This document shows, in pieces, positions 1 through 8,370 of a stretch of DNA of 64,000 bases; the stretch's first letter is position 1, and every line of letters begins with the position of its first letter. A model generated the notes under the pieces. It made no database searches, was not told the origin of the DNA, and saw only the letters and a list, made by a program, of their open reading frames with translations. Position numbers and translations under genes: made by a program. Origin of the DNA: Bacillota bacterium (GTDB taxonomy: Bacteria; Bacillota; UBA4882; UBA8346); assembly GCA_023400055.1 (NCBI GenBank), contig JAEXFN010000005.1:1-64000 (forward strand), written 5' to 3'.

Positions 1-9
1 CTGATTCCA

Positions 10-177
10 GATCGATCTTTTGTGGATAAGGATCTTCCTTTTGTTAATAAAGATCTTCCTTTTGTGGATCAAGATCGATCTTTTGTGAATAAAGATCGGT
101 CTGCGCTGATTCCAGATCGATCTTCTGTGAATAAAGATCTAACTTTGGTGGATAAAGATCTTGATGATTGATGATTA
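10..177 (+). repeat. 21-bp-period tandem array 1 with DnaA-box-like cores
   Basis: GATC recurs at 10, 31, 52, 73, 94, 115, 136 and 157, exactly 21 bp apart. Most units then read (C)TTTTGTGGATAA or a close variant. Three units contain TGTGGATAA or TGTGAATAA, which match the DnaA-box consensus TTATNCACA on the other strand; others carry TGTTAATAA or one mismatch. Frame 1 is open from base 1 to the stop at 172 and reads heptapeptides such as DRSFVDK, DLPFVNK and DRSFVNK, so the tail of a repeat peptide cut by the window edge is an alternative. DnaA-binding function is inference. Confidence 0.85.
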
Positions 178-232
178 AAGATGAAGTCTAATTAGCACAA
201 CGCGTTAATTAAAAAAATAGTAGGTGTTGGCA

Positions 233-1189
233 ATGCGTAAGACAGCAATTGGCTTGTTGATCGGTTTATGTCTGACCTCGGTGGTTTGGGCGGCGGGAGG
301 GAGTACTGTCAGACCGTTGCGGGTAGGCACCCTGTCGGGGATCACCGGATTGGCGATGGCCCGGATGATGGAGCCGTCGGAGGCGGCCTCTCCCTATGAG
401 ATCACGGTTTATAAAAGCCCCGACCTCTTGGTGGCCAAGCTGGTCGCGGGGGAAACGGATCTGGCGGCCTTGCCGCTTAACAGCGCGGCAATTCTTTATA
501 ATAAGGGCGTCGGCATTCAGCTTACCTCGGTGATAGGCTGGGGCGTCCTTTACGTAGTCGCCGCCGATCGGCAGATCAAACACTGGTCGGACCTGAAAGG
601 CAGAGAGATTTACCTCTCCGCGAAAGGAACCGTTCCCGACTTACTTTTCCGCTATTTGGCGGCGAAAAACGGGTTGACGCCGGAACGCGATTTCGCCATT
701 CATTATCTGGCCAGCCCGGTCGAACTGGCGCAGCTGGCCGCTTCCGGCAAAGCGGATCTGGCGGTTCTTCCCGAGCCCTGGGTAACCGAGGTGGTCGAGC
801 GGAATCAGCGGTTGCGGGTGGCCATGGATCTTCAGCGAGAATGGCGCCGCACCGAGCAACAATCGCTGACCTATCCGCAGTCTTGCCTGGTGGTGAGCAA
901 GAAAGCCTTAAGCGCCGATCCCCAAGCGGTGCGAGGCTTTCTGAAAGACTTGGCGGCCTCGATCCGCTGGGTGAATCGCCAGCCCAAACAAGCGGGTGTC
1001 CTCGCCGAGCAGTATGTGCAGATCGGAGCGACTGCGGTCGAGCACGGCATCAAGCGCTGCAATCTGAAATATGTGGAGGCTATCAAGGTTCGGACGGAGA
1101 TCAACCGGTTCCTGACGCGATTGGGCGAGAAGACGCCGGAGGCGATCGGGGGAAAATTGCCGGATGAAGGCTTCTATTATCGACCGTAG
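233..1189 (+). CDS. ABC transporter substrate-binding protein, NitT/TauT (NMT1-like) family
   Basis: This is the extracellular solute-binding part of an ABC importer of the nitrate/sulfonate/taurine/thiamine-precursor group. The N-terminus (MRKTAIGLLIGLCL) is a classic signal peptide, with likely cleavage near VWAAGG. The mature part has the NMT1/SsuA-like layout: RVGTLSGITGLAMA near the start, then AKLVAGETDLAALPLNSA and ADLAVLPEPWV further on. I chose ATG at 233 because a TAGGTG Shine-Dalgarno at 221-226 sits just ahead; an in-frame GTG at 224 is possible. The 3' end overlaps the permease gene by 26 bp, so the genes are probably translationally coupled. The ligand cannot be read from sequence. 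Confidence 0.85.
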   Translation: MRKTAIGLLIGLCLTSVVWAAGGSTVRPLRVGTLSGITGLAMARMMEPSEAASPYEITVYKSPDLLVAKLVAGETDLAALPLNSAAILYNKGVGIQLTSVIGWGVLYVVAADRQIKHWSDLKGREIYLSAKGTVPDLLFRYLAAKNGLTPERDFAIHYLASPVELAQLAASGKADLAVLPEPWVTEVVERNQRLRVAMDLQREWRRTEQQSLTYPQSCLVVSKKALSADPQAVRGFLKDLAASIRWVNRQPKQAGVLAEQYVQIGATAVEHGIKRCNLKYVEAIKVRTEINRFLTRLGEKTPEAIGGKLPDEGFYYRP

Positions 1190-1946
1190 CTGGCTTGGCT
1201 GGTTGACTGTCGGCCTGATCGTGTTGGTCTGGGCGGTTGCCGCCGCGCTGTTACGGTTGCCGTTGTTGCTGCCGTCGCCTTGGCAGACCGGAGCGCAAGT
1301 GCTGCTGCTGCTGCGGAACGCTTCATTCTGGGTTCATTTGGGAGCGACGGTGAGCCGCGGTTTGCTGGGGTTCGGGGCGGCCTTATTGGTGGGCGCCGTT
1401 TTTGGCTTGCAGGCCGGGCGGCATCCTTGGTTTGAGGCGTTGATCCGGCCGGTGGTGGTTTTCACCCGGAGCACGCCGTCGATGTCTTTCATCTTGCTGG
1501 CGCTGATCTGGTTCAAGGGCGATTTGGTTCCGATCTTCGTCATTTTTCTGGTCGTCTTTCCGATCATCATTCAGAATATGATCGAAGGCGTGCGGAGCGT
1601 CGATCCGGATCTGCTGGAGATGGCCTCGGTCTACCGGCTGACCAAAACGCGGATCTTAAAAGCATTGATTCTGCCGGCGCTGGCACCGTTCCTGGCGGCC
1701 GCGGTCAGCGCCGGCCTGGGTCTGACCTGGCGGGTGCTGATCGCCGCCGAAGTACTATCCTATCCGAAATGGGGCATCGGCGCGCAGATGGATTCGGCTC
1801 GGGTTTTTCTCCAAACCGACCGGGTCTTTGCCTGGACTGCGGTAGTGGTAGCGATCGGGTTGACGTTCGATGCTTTGCTCGGCCGCTGTTTACGGCGATT
1901 GACGGCTTGGAGAGGGAAGTATGACGATTCAAGTACGGCAAATTGA
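1164..1946 (+). CDS. ABC transporter permease, SsuC/TauC-like
   Basis: This is the integral-membrane subunit of the same NitT/TauT importer, 260 aa with several hydrophobic helices. A BPD_transp_1-type EAA region is visible as LLEMASVYRLTKTRILKALI followed by LPALAPF, the loop that contacts the ATPase. It overlaps the binding-protein gene by 26 bp upstream and the ATPase gene by 26 bp downstream, so the three genes form one tightly coupled unit. Length and order (binding protein, permease, ATPase) are normal for the family. Specificity is unknown. Confidence 0.87.
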   Translation: MKASIIDRSWLGWLTVGLIVLVWAVAAALLRLPLLLPSPWQTGAQVLLLLRNASFWVHLGATVSRGLLGFGAALLVGAVFGLQAGRHPWFEALIRPVVVFTRSTPSMSFILLALIWFKGDLVPIFVIFLVVFPIIIQNMIEGVRSVDPDLLEMASVYRLTKTRILKALILPALAPFLAAAVSAGLGLTWRVLIAAEVLSYPKWGIGAQMDSARVFLQTDRVFAWTAVVVAIGLTFDALLGRCLRRLTAWRGKYDDSSTAN

Positions 1947-2625
1947 TAAAAAATTTGATAATATCCAGGTATATCGGGATTTCAGTTTGGAATTCCCGGA
2001 AAACAGCGTCACCGCCATTCTGGGCCCTTCCGGCTGCGGCAAGACCACGCTGCTAAATATCCTGGCCGGTTTGGTCCGGGTGGATTCGGGTACGGTAACT
2101 ACCGAGCCGGAAATCAGCTATCTTTTTCAGGAGCCGCGGTTGCTGCCGTGGTTGTCGCTGCGGGAGAACATCGCGCTGGTGCTTAAGGATAAGCAACCGG
2201 CCGAACAAAGCGCGCGGCGGATCGCGGATTGCCTCACCGCCACCGGACTGGCCGCGTATGCCGATTACCTTCCCAATCTGGTCAGCGGCGGCATGAAGCA
2301 ACGGGCCGCTTTGGCCCGCGCCTTTGTCTACCCGTCCCGCCTGCTGTTGATGGATGAGCCATTCAAATCGCAAGACTTAAAGACCCGTCACCTGTTGATC
2401 GAACTCTTCCTCAAGCTTTGGCGGGCGGAATCCCGGACGGTGGTCACGGTCACCCACGACATTCAGGAAGCGCTGCGACTGGGGAATCAGGTAGTGGTGC
2501 TCTCCGAGAAGCCGGTTCACATTGTGGAGCAAGTCCGGATCGATCTGCCTCAGGAGGAGCGGGTCGACCGTTATGAGGAATTGTTTCCCATTGAAAAACG
2601 CTTAATTGAGCTGGTTTTGCGCTGA
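1921..2625 (+). CDS. ABC transporter ATP-binding protein, SsuB/TauB-like
   Basis: This is the nucleotide-binding subunit of the NitT/TauT importer. Walker A is LGPSGCGKTT (about residues 34-43), the Q-loop lies in YLFQEPRLLPW, the signature is LVSGGMKQR and Walker B is RLLLMDEPF, with the switch His in TVTHDIQEAL. At 234 aa it is slightly short, which is usual for this group. The ATG at 1921 overlaps the permease 3' end. After this gene comes a 655-bp non-coding stretch before the sugar operon. Confidence 0.9.
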   Translation: MTIQVRQIDKKFDNIQVYRDFSLEFPENSVTAILGPSGCGKTTLLNILAGLVRVDSGTVTTEPEISYLFQEPRLLPWLSLRENIALVLKDKQPAEQSARRIADCLTATGLAAYADYLPNLVSGGMKQRAALARAFVYPSRLLLMDEPFKSQDLKTRHLLIELFLKLWRAESRTVVTVTHDIQEALRLGNQVVVLSEKPVHIVEQVRIDLPQEERVDRYEELFPIEKRLIELVLR

Positions 2626-2840
2626 GTTCTTTAGTGGATGACGGGCAAGGCCGATCCGAGTGGACGGCGAAAGACTAAAGCTCTTATAGCGCTTTACCCT
2701 CAAATGTAATACCGCGAAATATCGTGTCGATAACGCGTTTGTTCCTAATTTTCGAAATCTTCCCCCGATTTTCTTTCGTACCAAATTATCGATTTCTTAT
2801 GCCCTTCAAAAAGCTTTGTTATCGTAAATTTAAATAAACG

Positions 2841-2869
2841 TTGACATATGTTCTTTGAAGTAATATAGT
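2841..2869 (+). promoter_or_regulatory. Sigma-A-type promoter with operator just downstream
   Basis: TTGACA (2841-2846), a 17-bp spacer and TATAGT (2864-2869) make a strong housekeeping promoter. The LacI-type operator at 2876-2887 lies at the expected transcription start. This leaves a leader of about 400 nt before the sugar-binding-protein gene at 3281. Apart from the operators I see no gene or RNA element in 2626-3280. Confidence 0.7.
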
Positions 2870-2875
2870 TAGATC

Positions 2876-2887
2876 GGAAGCGGTTCC
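2876..2887. promoter_or_regulatory. LacI-family operator O1 (GGAAGCGGTTCC)
   Basis: GGAAGCGGTTCC is a near-palindrome with the central CG typical of LacI/GalR-family operators. It overlaps the predicted +1 of the promoter at 2841-2869, a repressing position. The same half-sites recur at 3176, exactly 300 bp downstream. The regulator at 8371-9402 is the obvious candidate to bind it. Confidence 0.7.
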
Positions 2888-3175
2888 TATGGCTAAAATA
2901 CTGGATTATACTCGTGATATCCCGGGATGATTTTATGTCGTTTCGAAAACTTCGTTTTACATTATTTTAACGAAATGCCTTCTTTAAGCGATTCTCGCGT
3001 TCCATCGATAAAAGGATTTTTCTACTAAAAAACCGGTTCGAATATCATTTTGACTTTTCCCTGTTATATCGTTTTTTTTGCTTAAAATCAACTGTTTTGT
3101 TTTAGATCATTTTTCGGCGATTCCTCACTGGGTAATGGTATAAAATGAAAATGACGGTATTGCATAGATGGTTTC

Positions 3176-3187
3176 GGAAGCGCTTCC
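3176..3187. promoter_or_regulatory. LacI-family operator O2 (perfect palindrome GGAAGCGCTTCC)
   Basis: GGAAGCGCTTCC is a perfect 12-bp palindrome with central CG, 94 bp before the binding-protein start codon. It is flanked on the left by TTC and on the right by TAT, so the similarity to O1 (TC before, TAT after) extends beyond the core. A TATAAA-like box lies at about 3140-3145, so a second promoter may be controlled here. Repression by looping between O1 and O2 is inference. Confidence 0.75.
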
Positions 3188-3280
3188 TATCTCGCTTTAT
3201 TCATTCCGGCGGTAATTGATTCGGCGTTTGGCCGAATTTATTACAATAAATCAAAATCAGATAAAAAGGGAGGCTAATGT

Positions 3281-4555
3281 ATGAAAAGGTATGTAACGGT
3301 TTTGCTGGTGGCTCTGATTGCGGTTACTTGCAGTATCAGCGGCATTGCCCTGGCCAAAAAGAAGATCAGCTTCTGGCACATCCAAGTGAACAAAGTCACC
3401 GGTTCGATCCTCGACGCGGCGGTGCAGCGGTATGAGAAAGATCATCCCGATGTCGATGTCGAAGTGGTGGCCAGCGAGAACGATCCTTACAAGACCAAGT
3501 TGAAGATCGCCATGGGCAGCGGCAATCCGCCGGATGTCTTCCATTCCTGGGGCGGCGGCTGGCTGGAGGCCTTCATCAAAGAAGGCCAGGTGCTGGATAT
3601 CGGCAGGGAATTGAATAAAAACCACTGGCGGGATATTTATGTGCCATCCTACCTCGATATGGCGAAGTTCAACAACAAATACTACGGCGTGCCGGCCAAC
3701 ATGAGCTGCGCCTTGGTGTGGTATAACAAAGAACTGTTCAAAAAGTATAATGTCGAAGTTCCAAAAACCTATGCCGAATTGTTAAAAGCGATCAAGGTAT
3801 TCAAGAGCAACAACATCATCCCGATTTCACTGGGGAACAAGAGCAAATGGCCGGGAGCCCTCATCTTTGTCTACTTGGCCGATCGTTTCGGCGGGCCGAA
3901 TGCTTTCCAGAACGCATACTTAAGAAAACGCGGTTTTACCTTTGAAGCGCCGACCTTTATCGAGGCGGGCAAGATGGTTCAGGAACTGGTGAACGCGGGC
4001 GCGTTCCCCGACGGTTTCAACGGCATCAACTATGATACCGGCGAATCGCGGGTCCTGCTCTATAGCGGCAAAGCGGCCATGGAGATCGGCACCTCGGCCT
4101 ACCTTTCCTTCGTGAAAAACGAGGCGCCGGACTTCTTCAAGAACAACCTGGATTGCGCCGCCTTCCCCGCCATCGAGGGCGGTAAAGGCGACCCGAGCGA
4201 CCTGGTCGGCGGAACCTATATTTACTCGGTCGCCAGCAAGTCCAAGAACAAGAAAGAAAGCATCGAACTTTTACGGTATATCTCCGATAAGACCTATGCG
4301 CAGGACTGGATCGACAAGGCGGGCAATCTGGCTCCGGTCAAGGGCGTCGAGGTCAAAGATCCCTTGCTGAAGAAAGTGGCCGATTACATGGCCCACGCCA
4401 AATACATCCAAGCGTTTTACGATCAGTTCCTGCCGCCGGCCATGGGCGAACTCCACAAGGATACGGTTCAAGCCCTTTTCGGCAAGACCATGACTCCTCA
4501 GGAAGCGGCTCAAAAGATGGAAGCCAAAGCGAAAGAAGATCTGGTAAAGAAATAA
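3281..4555 (+). CDS. Sugar ABC transporter substrate-binding protein (CUT1 family)
   Basis: This is the extracellular binding protein of a carbohydrate uptake transporter (solute-binding protein family 1), 424 aa. The N-terminus MKRYVTVLLVALIAV is a signal peptide with probable cleavage after IALA; the Cys in VTCS is not in a good lipobox. The conserved fold shows as ISFWHIQVNKV, then GSGNPPDVFHSWGGGW and KNKKESIELLRYISD. AAGGGAGG at 3267-3274 fixes the start. It is the first gene of an operon with two permeases and a GH5 enzyme, so the ligand is probably a short beta-linked oligosaccharide. No ATPase gene lies nearby, so a shared MsmK/MsmX-type ATPase probably energises it. Confidence 0.88.
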   Translation: MKRYVTVLLVALIAVTCSISGIALAKKKISFWHIQVNKVTGSILDAAVQRYEKDHPDVDVEVVASENDPYKTKLKIAMGSGNPPDVFHSWGGGWLEAFIKEGQVLDIGRELNKNHWRDIYVPSYLDMAKFNNKYYGVPANMSCALVWYNKELFKKYNVEVPKTYAELLKAIKVFKSNNIIPISLGNKSKWPGALIFVYLADRFGGPNAFQNAYLRKRGFTFEAPTFIEAGKMVQELVNAGAFPDGFNGINYDTGESRVLLYSGKAAMEIGTSAYLSFVKNEAPDFFKNNLDCAAFPAIEGGKGDPSDLVGGTYIYSVASKSKNKKESIELLRYISDKTYAQDWIDKAGNLAPVKGVEVKDPLLKKVADYMAHAKYIQAFYDQFLPPAMGELHKDTVQALFGKTMTPQEAAQKMEAKAKEDLVKK

Positions 4556-4567
4556 GTTGCAATGAAT

Positions 4568-4605
4568 CCGGGCAATGCCGGGAATCAACTCCCGGCATTG
4601 CCCGG
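4568..4605 (+). terminator. Intercistronic hairpin after the sugar-binding-protein gene
   Basis: CCGGGCAATGCCGGG (4568-4582) pairs perfectly with CCCGGCATTGCCCGG (4591-4605). No T-run follows, so this is more likely a 3'-end-stabilising or partially terminating hairpin than a full terminator. Such hairpins between binding-protein and permease genes let the binding protein be made in excess, as known for malE. The role here is inferred from position. The remaining 250 bp to 4853 show nothing else clear. Confidence 0.7.
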
Positions 4606-4852
4606 ATTAAAGTTTCCGGGAACCTCAGAACTTTTGCTCTGGACAGCAGCGACGACAATCAAACTACCCGTAATTCCCCGCATGGATGGGAATTTTGATT
4701 CAGACTCCGGTGCCCTCCGAGGCTGGATAAGGCCGGCGGCGGTTTAAAGATTGCCCAGCGGTGAATCGATTGGGAAAACGGATTAACGTCACTTTCCGCA
4801 GACCGATTTGAATCCCTATTGTTGCAAATTTCGTTAGAGGAGAGGTTACAAT

Positions 4853-5791
4853 ATGGTGAACCCTCAAATGATCGATCGGGCCGTTGAGGAAAATAAAAAA
4901 TTGCGCGACCAATCCAAACTGCAATACCGCTTGATGATTGGGCTTTTTTTGTTTCCCGCGCTTTTGGTGTACGGCATTTTTAACGTTTACGGCATTCTGA
5001 TGACCTTTTTCTATAGTTTGCAAAAGTGGACGGGCATCAGCAACAAACTGAACTTTGTCGGCTTGGATAACTACATCAAGCTTTTGCAGGACCCGATTCT
5101 ATGGCATTCGCTGGTCAACAACCTGATCCTGGTGGTCACCTCGATCGCCATCCAGCTGCCGCTGGGGCTGATCCTGGCGCTGATCATCAACTCGGGCCTC
5201 AAAGGCATGAAGTTCTTCCGAACCGTTTATTTTATCCCGATGCTGGTATCCACCGTGGCCATCGGCATTCTGTGGTCCTTGATCTACAATCCCAGCTTCG
5301 GAATGGTCAATGCCCTTTTGGATCTGCTCCGGCTGGGGCAGTTCAAAACCGGCTGGCTGGGGAATGAGACGACCGCCTTTGCGGCGGTGCTCATCACCAT
5401 CTGTTGGCAGTTCACTCCGTTTTATATGATTTTGATGCGGGCCGGCCTGGTCGGCATCCCCAATGAAATTTACGAATCGGCCAGCATCGACGGAGCCAAC
5501 GGCTGGAAGGTCTTTTGGAACATCACCTTGCCGCTGATGGCGCCGGTCATCAAGACCTCGGCGGTTTTGTCCCTGGTCGGCTCGTTGAAATACTTCGATC
5601 TGATCTATGTGATGACGGACGGCGGTCCCAACCACGCCACCGAATTGATGTCGACCTATATGTATAAGAACAGTTTCGTGGAATTCAACATGGGTTACGG
5701 CAGTTCGATCGCGGCGTTTATTTTTTTGGTAGCAATATTGATCACCTCGGTAATGCTTGGCCTTACCAGAAAATCGAAAGTGGAGGAATGA
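4853..5791 (+). CDS. Sugar ABC transporter permease 1 (CUT1, MalF/UgpA-like)
   Basis: This is an inner-membrane permease subunit of the CUT1 importer, 312 aa. A first hydrophobic segment follows the N-terminal charged stretch (IGLFLFPALLVYGIF), and the EAA motif is ESASIDGANGWKVFWNITLP. Family end features GGPNHATELM and YGSSIAAFIF are present. The Shine-Dalgarno GAGGAGAGG precedes the ATG. The second permease begins 3 bp after the stop. It pairs with that permease to form the channel for the ligand bound by the protein at 3281-4555. Confidence 0.9.
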   Translation: MVNPQMIDRAVEENKKLRDQSKLQYRLMIGLFLFPALLVYGIFNVYGILMTFFYSLQKWTGISNKLNFVGLDNYIKLLQDPILWHSLVNNLILVVTSIAIQLPLGLILALIINSGLKGMKFFRTVYFIPMLVSTVAIGILWSLIYNPSFGMVNALLDLLRLGQFKTGWLGNETTAFAAVLITICWQFTPFYMILMRAGLVGIPNEIYESASIDGANGWKVFWNITLPLMAPVIKTSAVLSLVGSLKYFDLIYVMTDGGPNHATELMSTYMYKNSFVEFNMGYGSSIAAFIFLVAILITSVMLGLTRKSKVEE

Positions 5792-5794
5792 CAA

Positions 5795-6616
5795 GTGAGA
5801 AATATTGCGAAACAAATCGGAACCTATCTGATCGCCACGGTCTTTTTATTGGTGACCGGCTATCCGTTCCTGTTCATCTTTCAAAGCTCGTTCAAGTCCC
5901 AGATGGAATACCTCAGCAATATCTGGTCGCTGCCGAAAAGCTTTTTCCTGGGGAATTACGAACGCATCTTCCAGCCGGACTTTCTGCGCTACTTCGGCAA
6001 CAGTCTGATCGTCACCGTAATCACCATTACGCTGGTGCTTTTCATCGCTTCGCTGGCCAGCTACGTCTTTGCCAAGATGGAGTTCAGATTCAGCAAATAT
6101 TTCTTTTTCATGTTCGTCATCGGCATGATGGTGCCGGTGCATACGACCCTGATTCCGGTGTATGTGATCATCAATAAACTGGGGTTCTACGACAAACTGG
6201 TCGGCTTGATCGGACCGTACATCAGTTTTTGCCTGCCGATTTCGATCTTCATCATCACCGGATTCTTCAAGGCCGTCCCCAAAGAGCTGGAGGAAGCGGC
6301 GCGGATTGACGGCTGCTCGCATTTTACGATCTACCGCAAGATCATGCTGCCGCTCTCGATGCCGGTCCTTTCGACGGTGGCCATTTATAACTTCATCTAT
6401 GTCTGGAACGAATTCATTTATGCGCTGGTCCTGGTCAACAGCGCCCGGAACAAGACGATCCCGCTGGGGATCCGGGAGTTCTACGGCCTGGAAACCATCA
6501 ATATCCCGGGCGTGCTGACGGCGATCGCCGCGGCGACGATTCCGTTGATGGCCTTCTACTTCTTCGCGCAGGAGAAGGTCATCAACAGCCTGACCTCGGG
6601 GGCCATCAAGGGATAA
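5795..6616 (+). CDS. Sugar ABC transporter permease 2 (CUT1, MalG/UgpE-like)
   Basis: This is the second permease of the CUT1 importer, 273 aa, starting at GTG behind GGAGGAATG. The EAA loop reads EEAARIDGCSHFTIY, followed by RKIMLPLSMP. The C-terminus VINSLTSGAIKG is the standard ending of this family. It is coupled to permease 1 (3-bp gap) and followed after 63 bp by the GH5 gene, so uptake and hydrolysis are probably co-transcribed. Confidence 0.9.
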   Translation: MRNIAKQIGTYLIATVFLLVTGYPFLFIFQSSFKSQMEYLSNIWSLPKSFFLGNYERIFQPDFLRYFGNSLIVTVITITLVLFIASLASYVFAKMEFRFSKYFFFMFVIGMMVPVHTTLIPVYVIINKLGFYDKLVGLIGPYISFCLPISIFIITGFFKAVPKELEEAARIDGCSHFTIYRKIMLPLSMPVLSTVAIYNFIYVWNEFIYALVLVNSARNKTIPLGIREFYGLETINIPGVLTAIAAATIPLMAFYFFAQEKVINSLTSGAIKG

Positions 6617-6679
6617 AGCGCGCTTGCTTTGCCGACAACCGAAACATAAAACTAAATCTGGAGAAGGAGACTTTACATC

Positions 6680-8146
6680 ATGGAAATGCTTCAAACGCAA
6701 GGCCGGCAGATCGTCGATTCCCAGGGTAAATCGGTGCGCCTGCGCGGCGCCTGCATCGGCGGCTGGATGAATTTGGAGAATTTTATCGATGGCTATCCCG
6801 GTTCGGAGCATGGCGTCCGCGAGGCGGTCGCCGCGGCGCTCGGCGCGACGAAGGGGCAATTCTTCTTTGAGCGGCTGCTGGACCATTTCTTCAATGAAGC
6901 GGACCTCCAATTCATCAAGGGTACCGGCGCCAATGTGGTCCGAATTCCTTTGAATTACCGCCATTTCGAGGACGACGAGCGGCCTTTCGCCTATAAGGAA
7001 GCGGGCTTCGAGCGGCTGGAGCGGGTGGTCAACTGGTGCCAGGAACAGGAGATCTACGTCATCCTGGATATGCACGCGGTGCAGGGCTGGCAGAACGCGC
7101 ATTGGCACAGCGACAACGCCAAGGGGATCAGCCTGTTCTGGCACAATCCCCACTACCAGGAGCGGTTCATCGCGCTCTGGCGGGAATTGGCGCAACGGTA
7201 CAAAGACCGGGCGGTCATCGCCGGCTATAATCTGATGAACGAGCCCTGCGTCAACACGCCGGACGGGGACTATCCGTACAATTTCTTCAAGAACTACCGG
7301 CCGGACTTCGAGCGGATGAACCGGATCTACCGCCAGGCGGTGGCCGCCATCCGGGCAGTCGACCCCAAGCACCTGATCTTCTTGGAAGGGGATAAGTACT
7401 CGGTGCTGTTTGAGGGGCTCGCCGCGCCCTTCGCCGACAATCTGGTCTACAGCAGCCATAATTACAATACGGCCGGCTTCGGGCCGGGACCCTACCCGGG
7501 GGAATTCCACACCCACTCGATCGATCTGGATTACCAAAACGGCTATTGGGACCGCGAGCGCCAGGCGGAGATCTTCAGCCAGAGCGAGGGCTACCAGTTT
7601 GCTAGCCGGCATAATGTGCCGCTGTTGGTCGGCGAGTTCGGCGCGCAGTATAACGGGCCGCAAGCGGAGATCCCCTACCGCCTGCAGGCGATGGACGATC
7701 AGATCGGGGTGTACGAGGAACTGGACGCCCATTGGACCACCTGGACCTATAAGGACGTCGGCGTGATGGGCTGGGTAATGCTCGATCCCGCTTCCGAGTA
7801 TATGCAGCTGATCCGGCAGGTTCAATGCCAGAAGCGGTTGTTCGGCGCCGAGAATTTCACCGACCGGGCGCTGGTCACCGAGGCCAAAACCAAACTGGCC
7901 GATTTCGCCGGCCTGTTCGAGCGGGAGATCGACGCTTACGCGATCAACCACGTCGATAATGTCAACGCCCTGAGCGAGATCGTGCTGCAAGGGTACGCCG
8001 CGTCCCTGCTGCAGCCGGTTTACGCCGACCTGTTCAAGGGCATGAGCGAGGAGCGGCTGGACAGCGTGTTAAGTTCGTTTGCGATCCAAAACTGCCGGGC
8101 GAATGACGGTTTAATCGCGATCATCCGTAAATACGCCCGGCCGTGA
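6680..8146 (+). CDS. Glycoside hydrolase family 5-type enzyme, intracellular
   Basis: This is a 488-aa TIM-barrel hydrolase of the GH5 (cellulase-like) type. The acid/base Glu lies in YNLMNEPC (about residues 190-197), the nucleophile Glu in LLVGEFGAQYNG (about 315-326), and the substrate-binding region SSHNYNTAGFG lies between. There is no signal peptide, so it acts in the cytoplasm on what the adjoining CUT1 transporter imports, probably a beta-glucoside or beta-mannoside oligomer. The Shine-Dalgarno is GGAGAAGGAG. A C-terminal extension of about 100 aa beyond the barrel is unassigned. The exact substrate is unknown. Confidence 0.82.
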   Translation: MEMLQTQGRQIVDSQGKSVRLRGACIGGWMNLENFIDGYPGSEHGVREAVAAALGATKGQFFFERLLDHFFNEADLQFIKGTGANVVRIPLNYRHFEDDERPFAYKEAGFERLERVVNWCQEQEIYVILDMHAVQGWQNAHWHSDNAKGISLFWHNPHYQERFIALWRELAQRYKDRAVIAGYNLMNEPCVNTPDGDYPYNFFKNYRPDFERMNRIYRQAVAAIRAVDPKHLIFLEGDKYSVLFEGLAAPFADNLVYSSHNYNTAGFGPGPYPGEFHTHSIDLDYQNGYWDRERQAEIFSQSEGYQFASRHNVPLLVGEFGAQYNGPQAEIPYRLQAMDDQIGVYEELDAHWTTWTYKDVGVMGWVMLDPASEYMQLIRQVQCQKRLFGAENFTDRALVTEAKTKLADFAGLFEREIDAYAINHVDNVNALSEIVLQGYAASLLQPVYADLFKGMSEERLDSVLSSFAIQNCRANDGLIAIIRKYARP

Positions 8147-8209
8147 GGCGCCGGCAACGGCGATCCGCCCGGCGGCCCTCCGTTGTTGGCCGCCGGAGCC
8201 GGATATGCC

Positions 8210-8238
8210 TTGACACTTGGCACGAGACGGACTAAGAT
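8210..8238 (+). promoter_or_regulatory. Promoter for the LacI-family regulator
   Basis: TTGACA (8210-8215), a 17-bp spacer and TAAGAT (8233-8238) form a good sigma-A promoter about 130 bp upstream of the regulator start. No GGAAGCG operator is seen here, so autoregulation is not evident. The regulator can therefore be transcribed independently of the sugar operon. Confidence 0.65.
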
Positions 8239-8370
8239 TAATTTGTTTGGCGGCGCAGCGGACGCCCGCGCGCCGGGCCGGATGGACGGCGCCCGGTTTC
8301 GCTCAAGCGACAGAGCCGTCGGCCTGCCGATAGCGGACTTTCCGGAGATAGGGTGGGGGTAGGGCCAGGT

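Noticed and set aside
1..177. CRISPR array
   Set aside because: The units are 21 bp in total with no constant repeat plus unique spacer structure and no cas genes in the window.
5846..7990. 714-aa ORF on the minus strand
   Set aside because: It is the mirror of the permease and GH5 genes; composition (His/Asp/Arg-rich) is that of antisense reading of GC-rich coding DNA.
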